Of a stretch of DNA of 64,000 nucleotides, positions 33,095-41,985 are shown piece after piece; position 1 is the first letter of the stretch; the number at the start of each line of letters is the position of its first letter. The stretch is taken from the NCBI GenBank assembly GCA_905221605.1, contig CAJNDS010000334.1, positions 62,001 to 126,000 of the forward strand, read 5' to 3'. The position numbers and the translations under genes are program-made. A model generated the notes under the pieces. That model saw only the letters and a program-made list of their open reading frames with translations, did not search any database and was not told where the DNA came from. Origin of the DNA: Symbiodinium natans. Lineage: Eukaryota; Sar; Dinophyceae; Suessiales; Symbiodiniaceae.

Positions 33095-33708
33095 GTCGGG
33101 TTCAGCGTGAGGTTACCCAAGACCCTAGGCCTAGGCATGCAACATCCTGGGATCCTGGCAATCCCCAACCCTGACACATGCGAAGTGGGCATCAACTCGC
33201 AGTTCAAACATTGGGGCCTCGGCTTCCGTTCGGACTCAAGGTGAAGGGCCCCGTCGCCCAGGCCCCGCGGAACTCCAAACATTATCAGTAGCCACATAAA
33301 AGCCTTGCGAGACAAGCAGGCTGCCTCCGCACGGTGAGGTCGGCGGCCGTCTGCAAGGGGGGGGCTTTGGATGCTGAGTAGGGTTCGGCCCCAACCTAGG
33401 CCCTCAGAATAAGGATCTAAGTTTCCGGACTGTACGTGCTTTGCCAAAGCGCCCCCCAGCTCCTGAAGAGACCCTGGTAAACTGTAACTTAAGTAACAAT
33501 GTTATTCCCCCCATGATGCATGTATGATAATTTGGAGATTCAAAGCAATCAAAACGGTGGTGAGCTGTAGCCATTCCAAGCAACAATGGCATGATTGGGA
33601 GCAAGGGGGGCACCCCTTAAGACCTGTTTCCTGCAAACAAGTGCTTTAAAAGATGGTGAGAAAAAACAGCCAACAAAGAACCAACCACAAGAACAAAAGA
33701 AATTATAC
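33095..33708. other. Unique sequence, no supported gene
   Basis: A 119-codon minus frame (33,088-33,447) has no motif. Nothing else recognised. Confidence 0.4.
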
Positions 33709-33810
33709 TTAGGAGCAGTCCTGCAACGCCGGCTCCCTCGTGATGTTCAGCGTCAGTAGGCCTCGGTTGCCAAGGATGACGAGGTAAGCTCCCGAGCTCC
33801 CCCTGAACCC
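33709..33810 (-). pseudogene. Terminal-exon-like island ending in a stop
   Basis: The minus frame reads GSSGAYLVILGNRGLLTLNI then TREPALQDCS and ends at TAA (33,709-33,711). Codon bias is strong. No start codon and no adjoining exon identified. It may be the 3' exon of an otherwise lost or distant gene. Family not recognised. Confidence 0.4.
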
Positions 33811-34594
33811 TGCGCGTTTCTTATTTAGGAGCTTTTCGGGACCAGGGCCTGGGGAGGCAGAACCTATTAGAAAATTGGGGGTTGCGGCTTTTTGGGCAAA
33901 TCGAGGAGGTCGGCCCCTGGCCTCTCAGCCAAAAACCCCCACCTCCCCAACCGACCTCCCACCTCCCACCACTCCCACCACTCCCAGCGTACTAGAGCAT
34001 CTGCTTGCCCGAATTCACGGAGCGTACTCAACTAGCATCCCCGGTTTTTCCTCCAAGTAGTGTGCCAACACTATGGGGTTCCCGTGTCAAGGGTGAGGGG
34101 GTGTAGATCGGCGCGCTGCTGCGCCGTTGGCCCCACGACTGCCTGCATTTTTGGACCAACAGCAGAACTGTCGTCGCTTGGACCTACGCTGCAACAAGAG
34201 GGGCAGAACTCCTAAACTGTTCAGGGGTCCCCAGAATAGTGCCTTGAATGGGCTCATCCGAATCCCCCGAAAACCCCGAAAAAGCTTGAGAGCCATCCCC
34301 TCGTCTGCCAAGCGGCTGAGGTCGATGCCTGCGGCCTCCGAAGCCTTTGCCGGGTTTTTTGGTGTGTGTGTGTGGGTATATGGGACTCAATGGACTCATA
34401 TACGGTTTATGGGGCTCATGTACGGTTGCGTATCTGTCGATGTTTATCGTGGAGCTCGCGTGTTTGCTTTTTGACAGAAGCTGGCACTTTCACTCCATAT
34501 CCCGTGACAGCCCAGCAATTTCACGCATGGCTACCCATCAGTACAGGCTCTTATTCACGAAGCCATTCGCGTCTTAGATCCGCCCCTGCTCTTG
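33811..34594. other. Unique sequence, no supported gene
   Basis: A proline-rich stretch of ccacctccc repeats lies near 33,935-33,985, and a short (gt)n near 34,363. Overlapping frames of about 75-116 codons lack motifs. Confidence 0.4.
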
Positions 34595-34898
34595 CTAAGC
34601 AGTGTTTGACTTCTTTGCTGCCCGCTCAAGCTGATCTTCAAGATTTTTGCGGGCTCTGTTGCAATCTTTCACATGTGCGTGTTGGGATCCGCAAACCTCT
34701 TGCAGCTGCTGGATGACCATGACCATGTAGCTCACCACATTCGATCATATTTTGCGACCGCGCGGGTCTGTGGGCTTGTGAATAAATCACAAAGAGGAGC
34801 ACACCTGTTTTTGCTCTTTCTTGCACCTCCACTTGAACGAGTTCTGGCATCCACTCATCCGCTTGCGGTTTGAAATGCTTCACGTGGTCCTCATCCAT
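34595..34898 (-). pseudogene. Nucleoside 2-deoxyribosyltransferase-like gene relic, frameshifted
   Basis: The first frame (from about 34,898) reads HFKPQADEWMPELVQVEVQE then RAKTGVLLFVI and NMIECGEL. The reading then continues in another frame as VSYMVMVIQQLQE and KDCNRARKNLEDQL to a TAG at 34,595-34,597. The order F-x-P-Q-x-D-x-W ... E ... VLLFVI ... S-x-x-M-I-E ... V-x-x-I ... K-D-x-N-R-A-R-x-x-L resembles the C-terminal two thirds of nucleoside 2-deoxyribosyltransferase-like proteins (knowledge of the family, by eye). A single shift near GELHGHG breaks it, and the N-terminal glycine-rich segment is not found upstream. The call is a truncated pseudogene. An unrecognised intron at the frame change is the alternative. 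Confidence 0.45.
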
Positions 34899-36589
34899 TT
34901 AAGTCTTGGGCTTCGAACAAACCACTCTTGTTTGAAGGTTCCGGGTTCGCAAGTAGGGTGGGAAGGGCTCATTATGACTCAGAAGCTTCTGACATGCAGA
35001 TGCCTTGAAGGGGAGCTCCGACATAAACGACTCATGCCTGATTTGCGACGCCTCTGCCCTCCAACCCTGAAGCCCTCATGCCGAAGATCGGTGGCGAAGC
35101 CGTCGAGATTCTGCAAACCTGCGGGCAAATCCCCCCCCCCCCCCCAAGCTGCACAGAAAGAGGCTCTGGGCTCCCTAAATCCTCAGGTCTGGGGCGCCTG
35201 GGCATGTGGGCCCGTTGAGTGGATAGGAGGCCGGGGAGCAGCAAGAGGCTTAAAGAAGGCCCAGTGGCCCAGTGGACTCTAGAAGCGAGACCACGCAATC
35301 CTGGTGTCAAAGCTTCGCTGTCCCTTCAAGAATCTGGGCTTTGGGGCCAAGGGCAACGCGGCTCCGGAGCATGATTCCCAACACTGGACCCGCCTGCTTG
35401 GGTGCGAACCTCTGAGTCCACAAACGCCACAAACACGAAGTCCCCGTTTCCTTTGGGAAGCTTCGCGGTTTGATGGCTTCGAGGCTTTCTTCTCGTTAAG
35501 CCTCTGAAACAAGGTTCAGGCACATGTCACATGTCAAGGCTCAGGCAGAAGCTGCAGTCAACCCACGTCTAAGCGTGCAAGGCTTGCCTAATGCTAGGGA
35601 GCCCTGAGACCCAGGGCCTAGGGGTTTCAGGGCTTTGGCATGGAAGAAGGGCAGGACTGCACGACCCCAAAACATTAAACCAGACCGAGCTGCCTTGGTG
35701 GAGGAAGCCTGCCCTGCAAAATACACAATTCCGAAAGGCAGCGAAGGCCCTCAGACCTCAAGCCTCTCAACCCAGTCATTGGGGCCTCGGGAGTACTCAG
35801 ATCCCGCACAACGCTTGTTACCCAGAGTCCTACACCCCCCTTTTTTCCCCTGACACTTGTTGCCCAGAAGCTCCGGACGACGCTTGCTATAGCACCCGCA
35901 ATTGTCCCCACCCCTCCCCCCCCGCCCCGATGCTTGCCCAAGCCTTCCTCGCTCTGAAGTACATCTTCAACTGCAGACTACTCGCACCGTAGGGTCTTGA
36001 GGCTTTGTTGGCTTGTCCGCTCGGATGTCCGAAGAGGAGGGGGCAGGCAAGGCTGCGATCCTGCAACACCTCAAGCTTTAGTGGGGGTTTACCCCCCCCC
36101 CCCCCTGAAACATTCAGAATCACCCCCGTCGGACGCTTGTCAACCAGAATCACCCCTTCCTGATGTGCGCACGGGACGGTCCAGGGCTCAGCCAGGTGGC
36201 GAGGGCTGAAACCAGCAGACACCGACGTGAACTGCGTCCCGAGGTAGCAGAAAGAGCCGGGATCTTGGGAAGCGAAATCGGGGGCCCTAGAGTTTGATGG
36301 ATGTTAGCTCTAAGCTTACTCTGCGACAGCTTGAACCCTAAACCATAAACCCGAAATCCTAAACTTGTGCCCTCTGATCCCTTATACCAAAGCGCGCGCT
36401 TTCCTTCATGCAGAGCCTTGCATAACCACCCCAGACAAACACGACCCGAAAACTAGGTTTTTTGCCCAATCCTTACACAAAGCCTTTAAAGGACATCCGC
36501 AAACCCTTAAACCCTTAAACCCTTTAACCCTCAAACCCTTAAACCCTTCAAACCAGCACTGGAACCAAAGAGCACCCTGAACTCTCTGA
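34899..36589. other. Unique sequence, no supported gene
   Basis: Long overlapping frames occur (for example plus 34,821-35,282 and 35,591-35,992) without motifs. C runs lie at about 35,128-35,145 and 36,091-36,106. A short plus stretch near 35,075-35,115 reads PKIGGEAVEILQTCGQI and looks coding but is isolated. CCCTTAAA-type variants begin near 36,500. Confidence 0.4.
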
Positions 36590-36910
36590 ACCCTAAACCC
36601 TAAACCCTAAACCCTAAACCCTAAACCCTAAACTCTAAACCCTAAACCCTAAACCCTAAACCCTAAACCCTAAACCCTAAACCCTAAACCCTAAACCCTA
36701 AACCTAAACCCTAAACCTAAACCCTAGCCCTAAACCTAAACCCTAAACACCCTGAACCCCAAAGCCTGAACCTCCCCGAGAGGTGCCTCCATTCGTCGGG
36801 CAGGTCATCCGGACGAGGTAGCCTCGAAGAAGGAGTGATGGGGGAGGGGGGGGGGGGGGTTGTTGTGGTTTTAGGGTTTAGGGTTTAGGGTTTAGGGTTT
36901 AGGGTTTAGG
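36590..36910. repeat. Inverted pair: CCCTAAA array, spacer, TTTAGGG array
   Basis: CCCTAAA (~22 units, decaying to CCTAAA) lies at 36,590-36,750. A ~120-bp unique spacer with a G run follows, then TTTAGGG (~6 units) at 36,870-36,910. The G-rich strands point outward, as at the two ends of a linear chromosome, the reverse of the geometry at 165-358. Confidence 0.9.
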
Positions 36911-37805
36911 GCTTTCGGGTCTAGGGTTCAGGTTTAGGGTTTAGAGCTTGGCGTTTTGGGGTTTAGGGCATCCTTCCGTTGCATCAAGGGGGGCTCCAAC
37001 CCTCAGATTCGTGTAGGGCACGGTGTCGGGTACCTAAGGTTTAGCTTGGATAGGAGAGGCTCACAGAGCTGCGGAGGCCCCAGCAAGCTCCATGTCAAAC
37101 CAAACCTCCTCAGCCCCCCAAAACCCAAAAACAACACAAAAAAACATGAGTGCTGAAACTGAACCTTAACCTCCAAACCCTCGACCCGAAACCTTAAACC
37201 CTAACCCTCACAAACCCGAAACCCCGAACCCCTAAACTGCTCATAGAAGCGACCCTCAGCCCTCGGCCCCCTGCACCGCCACGCTGGAGGCCATATGGGC
37301 AGCCGGGCGCGCGGAGTTCCCTCGAGCTCGCAGTAGATCCTCAAAAGGCTCACAATGCAGGGCTCTGGCGGCTCTTCGGGGGGCTCCTTTTGGGGGATTT
37401 GGGCTGTAGGGATTTAGGGCTGTAGGTTTTCGGGTCAAGGGTTGTAGGGGTTTAGGGTTTAGGGTTTGAGGGTTGTAGGGGTTTGGGGTTGTAGGTTACA
37501 GTTCAGGACTTCGGGGCGAAGCTGCCATAGGGGGTTTGGAACCTTGGCTGAGGTGGACGTTCTGGATTGAGACGTTCATTGGGGAAGCAAGAGCGCAAAA
37601 CCTTACGGAGCTGTCAAGTCCAAAGCCCCCTGCGCCCCCCCCCCCCCCCTGCTTTCTCTTCAAACAAGCGCTCCCTGACCGCCGCCGAACCTTCAACCAA
37701 GATCAGAAAGCGCTGAACAGCCCTCCCCCCCCCCCACCACATGCCCCTACCCCAGGCCTCCCCCCGCCCCTAGAAGCTTCCCCAGAACTGGACAGGACAC
37801 ATCGA
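36911..37805. other. Degenerate telomere-like and C-rich unique sequence
   Basis: Telomere-like degenerate words lie at about 36,920-36,965, 37,170-37,235 and 37,400-37,495. C runs lie at about 37,636-37,650 and 37,724-37,736. Frames here are Pro-rich and unsupported. Confidence 0.4.
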
Positions 37806-37875
37806 GTCGAGGGGGCTAATGCCACAGGCGTTGAAGCAGTCCGCAAAGGTGCAGAGGGTCCTGGGTCTGCAGTGC
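37806..37875 (-). pseudogene. Cysteine-motif exon fragment (C-F-x-x-C-G-I-x-P)
   Basis: The minus strand reads TLCTFADCFNACGISPLDSM then C. A ttcctgcactgcag just upstream would serve as a splice acceptor. It is the third member of the family seen at 5.4 and 29.0 kb: C-[NT]-[FT]...[CE]...x-C-[GA]-I-[SND]-P-x-[DE]. Strong codon bias. Family unrecognised. Confidence 0.45.
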
Positions 37876-38539
37876 AGGAAACTTAAGACCCTAGGAACCC
37901 GCGAGGCGTTGCCTTAGTAGCAAGCCGCGGTTCCCTTCAACACCACTGTGAACCTATATCATGGCTTACAAGAAGGTATGTAGTTAGGTTTGGGCTCTTT
38001 GGGTAACAATGCTTCACACTCCGCTCAAGCACTAGCGGCCACTAGCGCGACAAAGCTTTCATGGGCAGCCAACATAAACAAGTAACCGAGAAAAGAAACA
38101 AGCGAGTTCATTTAAGAGCTGAAGTGACAGGGGTTCTGTTTGGTAGTGGTTCAGGGATGTTCAGGGTTTAGGCTTCGGCTTGAAATTCATAAACCTTGGA
38201 TCAAAAGTGCAGAGTAGAACGTAAATGGTCCCGGCCACTTCGACCTTTTTCACCAGAAGATTGCGTGGTCGACTACAGCACGGCCCGACTTGCTTCTCTC
38301 GTAGCAACCTCATTGAGTATATGCACGCAGTGGGTTGCCATACCCTGTATCAAGAAAGTCCATCAGCATACACGGGAGAAGACTTCAGGACAAGAGGAGA
38401 AAGTGGCCGTGCTGCTCTTTGTTGTCATAGTTGGGTAGCATTACACTTATTTAAGGGTACTTAAACCATCACCACCCCTAGAGGAATTTACCGGCCGGGA
38501 GGCCTTCGGGGGGGGGCGGTAAATTAGCATCCGCGTGCG
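37876..38539. other. Unique sequence, no supported gene
   Basis: Two overlapping plus frames (38,196-38,464) have no motif. A 9-bp inverted pair, aatttaccg...cggtaaatt, surrounds about 20 nt near 38,487-38,526. Confidence 0.4.
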
Positions 38540-38815
38540 GGAGGGGTCGGTAAATATCCTTGTTTTCGGGCACCCGGGTTGTCTTGTTTTCCGGGTGAGG
38601 ATTTGTGGTTTTCCGGGAACCCCTCGAACGACGAGGCCGTGTTTTTGGACCTTAGCCGTGCGCCGACCCCTTGGGCCCATCGGCCGGGTGGTGCATTTCT
38701 TGGTCCCCGGGGTACCTTGGTGTGTCGTTTTCTGGCTAAGGTTTTTGTGGCTCCCCAGGAACCCTGAAACAACCAGGCATTGGTTTTGGACCTTAGCCGT
38801 GCGCCAATCGGTGGG
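38540..38815. repeat. Diverged ~138-bp tandem duplication
   Basis: Two copies share ttttggaccttagccgtgcg (near 38,643 and 38,781) and upstream gaaccc(c/t) and tttgtgg(t/c)t words. Plus and minus frames across it are not conserved between copies. Confidence 0.6.
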
Positions 38816-39610
38816 ACCATCTAAGGTGCACGGCGTGCGCGCGTCTAAGGTGCACACTGCTCACACACGGTGTTTTTCAGGAGGCTATAGGGCGTGCTTT
38901 CCAGGAGGGCTTAGGGCTTAAGGCTTTTTGGGGTTTAGGGGTTTAAAGGTTTTTAGGGTTCAGGGCTTAGCGGTTTTTAGGCTTCAGGGTTTAGGGTCGT
39001 TTAGCGTTTAGGGGTTTAGGGTTGAGGTGTTCATAGGGTTTAAGGCTTTAGGGGTTTTTAGGGCGTGGGGCCTTTGGGGTGTAGGGTTTGGGGGTTCTGA
39101 GAGTTTAGGGCGGCTTAGGGGTTTTTAGGTTTTGGTCGCACAATCACAGGTAGAACCCAGAAACCCAAATAATTAAACTTGTACAAAAAATGTGCCAAAA
39201 TGCATCTGAAAAATGTGCCTGCGGAAGGCGCATGCAAAAGCAACAAAAAAAAAAGTGCCCAGAAGAAGCCAAAAATGCCAAACATGTAGAAAATGGTACA
39301 AACACAAAAATAATCACATTTTTCGAGTGACTACTGCGCCAATGCAAAAGACATCACATTGTCGAGCATATGGCTGTCCACGTGAAATACATTTTTTTGG
39401 ACTCAGTGAGTACATGTCCAAACTCCAGTCACATTTCCGAAACACATGTTGGCACAAATTATTCACAAGAATGATTGTGCCTGATTGCGCCACTAAATTT
39501 TAGCGATGGGTTTTGGGTTAAGGTTTCGGGTTTAGGGTTTAGGCCCCACGCATGTTGTGATTCTTGCGAGAGGGCAACAACAAAAGCAGAGGGACGGGAG
39601 TGTCCGGGAC
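38816..39610. other. Degenerate telomere-like DNA, then unique sequence
   Basis: TTTAGGG-type degenerate words (tttttaggg, cttaggg, gtttagggg) fill about 38,905-39,130. Positions 39,131-39,610 hold unique sequence. A 96-codon plus frame (39,213-39,503) has no motif. Confidence 0.45.
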
Positions 39611-39611
39611 C

Positions 39612-39798
39612 AAACCCTCGTTCTCGGCTCGAGAACGGGGGTTTGCTTCCCACCAAGGAGCAAACCGCCCATTCTCGAGCCGAAAACGGAGATTTGACTC
39701 TTCTAGGGTCTTTTTGAGCTTACCCGGAAGAAGCCTGGGGAAGTGGTACCGCCGGTCTTTTTGAGCTTGCCCGTAAGCCTGGGGAAGTGGTACCGCCC
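39612..39798. repeat. Imperfect inverted repeat followed by a 44-47-bp tandem duplication
   Basis: The arms ctcgttctcggctcgagaac (from about 39,617) and attctcgagccgaaaacgga (from about 39,671) are near reverse complements. Then tctttttgagctt(a/g)cccg ... gcctggggaagtggtaccgcc occurs twice (about 39,709-39,755 and 39,756-39,798), the second copy lacking a few bases (gaa). Confidence 0.75.
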
Positions 39799-40909
39799 AT
39801 CTGTGGGCGGCGCTGTGCTCGGCCTGTGAAGTTGAGGTCACGTGTGCCTTGAGGACGCTGGGTGGCTGGAGTACCTGGAGCCTTCCATTGACGTGAAAAA
39901 ATTGCCTTTCCATGGAAAAGTCATGGACCAAAAACGGCCCGTGAGGCTGTGAAAGTGTTCAATTCGAGGACGTTTGCTTGCAGCGTTTGCTTCCGTTTGT
40001 TGAAGCAACAAGAAGCCGGAAGCCACAACCTGGAACCCTGAATTTGCAAACTCAAACAACACGCAAACCTGAAGCCAAGCCATGAAAGCCTGAAGGAAAA
40101 GGCGGAAATGGCCAGAAGAAAGGTGGAACTAGCCGGAAAAAAGCGGCAGCCGAGAACCCTGACCTGTAGCTTCACGCTGTCATGGCATAAGAAGCAAACC
40201 TCTGGTCGACATTCACTACGCAGGATCCCTGAAGCATTGTGATGGGCGCACTTGCCCTCAACAGGAAAATGGATGATTTTGTTTGTCATGGCTGTTTTGC
40301 TCAAACATGCTTGGTTTTGAGCGTCTTGGCTGTTTTTGGTGCAAATATGGCTTGTGGCCGTTTTTTCGCCTTCACAGAGGGTCCAGGTAGTGAAGCCGAG
40401 GAAAACAAACCTGCGCGCCGCCAGCGATGGTGTGCCACTTCCCACACACACACACACACACACCCGCGCGCACATTGCGTGTATCCTGGAGCTCGCCGGC
40501 TTGCAGAACTACACACAGGCAGGAACGACAACGATGGGCCCGAGATGTGCACAGCCAGAGCCGGTTGCGTGGTCAGCCGTGAGCTCGGAAAGCAAGAGGG
40601 CGCTCCATGATGGCTGGCCAGCTTTGAACCAACCCGGAATTTGTCGCCGAACCCTCCCACAATGGAATGATTTTACACTGATTATACAAACTCCTGGAAA
40701 TTTACCGGGAGGAGGGTTTCAGGTCGTTCCACCCTCCCAGTGTGGAATTATTGTCAAAACCCTGCCCCGACGGGAATTATTTGCCAAACCTACTCCGGGA
40801 GGGGGACACCCCCTCCCATAGGTAAATTAGGCCAAGGGGGGGGTGATACTTAAACCCAAGAAGGAATGTAAACTTAAATTTTTCATACTATCCCAACTAT
40901 GAGCAAGTT
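39799..40909. other. Unique sequence with CA microsatellite and ggaat(t/g)at repeat
   Basis: A (ca)10 tract lies at 40,443-40,462. At 40,655-40,825 three or four imperfect ~60-bp copies of ccctccca(c/g)(a/t)(a/g)tggaat(g/t)at with cgggagg(a/g)gg words occur. Large frames on both strands are unsupported. Confidence 0.5.
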
Positions 40910-41467
40910 CTACTTGCGCGGCGAGCGCGAGCGCGCGCGGCTTCCCGCTCGCGGCTTTGGCTGGTAGGTCTCCTTGAAGGCGTTCTTCTCGATACGGATG
41001 ATTTCCTGCACCGTGCCCGCTGCGGATGTGCTTCCGCTGGCCAGGAAGTCGCCGGAATTCACCACCATCTCCGAGCCCCAAGCAGCCATGAAGGAGCCGC
41101 CAACCTTGGCTGCCAAGGCTTCGCTGACCTCGATGGCTGTCACGCACCTGTTCGGCTTGTACATCTTGAAGCCTTTCGACTTGAGGTCCTGATCATTCGG
41201 GTCCTCCGGGCTATCGAAGAAGTAGTTTTTCTTAAACTGGGCCTCCTTCAGGATGTACTCCTCGCCATCCTTGGTCATCGCACGAACAACCATGTCACCG
41301 TCATCGGCGGTGTTTCTCGTTTCCTCCTTCCCCCCGACCACCGTCACCACGACCTCGCCCGAAACTGCCTTGCGAATCATCGCCCGCTGAAATTTCTCGT
41401 ACTCCTTCCCATCTTTCGCCAGCAGGGGCCTGATCATATCCAGCGTCTCTTCCTGAGACAAAACCAT
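40910..41467 (-). CDS. Intact small protein with tandem PGDYG-like modules and RS tail
   Basis: An uninterrupted 185-residue frame, the best gene in the window. It starts at MVLSQEET in the context gccATGG; an upstream in-frame ATG at 41,548 would add 27 residues of telomere-flank character. Module 1 (about residues 40-80) has TRNTADDGDMVVRAMTKDGE then EYILKEAQFKKNYF. Module 2 (about 115-170) has FMAAWGSEMVVNSGDFLASG then EIIRIEKNAFKETYQP. Both share a G-D-[MF]-[VL] turn, a [EQ]-[YI]-I-[LR] strand and an F-K-[KE]-x-Y ending, like PGDYG-domain proteins (family knowledge, by eye), and look like an internal duplication. The tail RAGSRARSRSPRK is RS-like and may bind RNA or direct nuclear location (inference). 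No intron is needed. A cctgcag just upstream of the start could accept trans-spliced leader. The biochemical role is unknown. Confidence 0.8.
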   Translation of the reverse strand: MVLSQEETLDMIRPLLAKDGKEYEKFQRAMIRKAVSGEVVVTVVGGKEETRNTADDGDMVVRAMTKDGEEYILKEAQFKKNYFFDSPEDPNDQDLKSKGFKMYKPNRCVTAIEVSEALAAKVGGSFMAAWGSEMVVNSGDFLASGSTSAAGTVQEIIRIEKNAFKETYQPKPRAGSRARSRSPRK

Positions 41468-41855
41468 GGCGGAGCGCACGAAAGCTACCTGCAGGCCTCT
41501 GGAAAGCCAAGCCTCAGCCGAAAGGTCTCGGGAAAGCCATGGCTTCAAGCCTCAACCCTCTAGACCCCCTGAACAACAAGCCCTCAACCCTAAGCCACCC
41601 CCACTCCCCACCCTAAACCTTAAACCTTAAACCCTGAACCCTAAACCCTAAACCCTGAACCCTCTATCGGGCCCTCATCAGCCTCAGCCCATAAAACCCT
41701 GCACCTCCTGTCTCCTTTAGGCCGGTAAGACACCGCAAGAAAAGCCGAAGCTACCCCCAAGCCCAAAGAAACCCAAGACACCATGCAATCCCGAAACAAC
41801 CATGCGCAAGCACTAAACACCTCGAACCCTAAATCTCAAACCCCTCCCCAGCCCT
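41468..41855. other. 5' flank and CCCTAAA-type tract
   Basis: Unique flank to about 41,605, then degenerate CCCTAAA/CCTTAAA DNA at about 41,610-41,670. Nothing else seen to 41,855. Confidence 0.5.
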
Positions 41856-41985
41856 TCACAGTCCAAGCGACTCGTAGATACCGGTGAAGACGTTGAGCCT
41901 GGCGATTCGACTGCCCTGGCAGGCCCCCCCATCCGGCCGCGTGTTGAGCACTTGCCTCAGTTGCTGAGGGAACTTTAGGGCACAG
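41856..41985 (-). pseudogene. Terminal-exon-like island ending in a stop
   Basis: The minus frame reads ALKFPQQLRQVLNTRPDGGA then CQGSRIARLNVFTGIYESLG and L before TGA (41,856-41,858). Third positions are strongly G/C-biased, and the composition (IARLNVFTGIYESLGL) looks like a folded protein. There is no start and no adjoining exon. Family not recognised. Confidence 0.45.
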
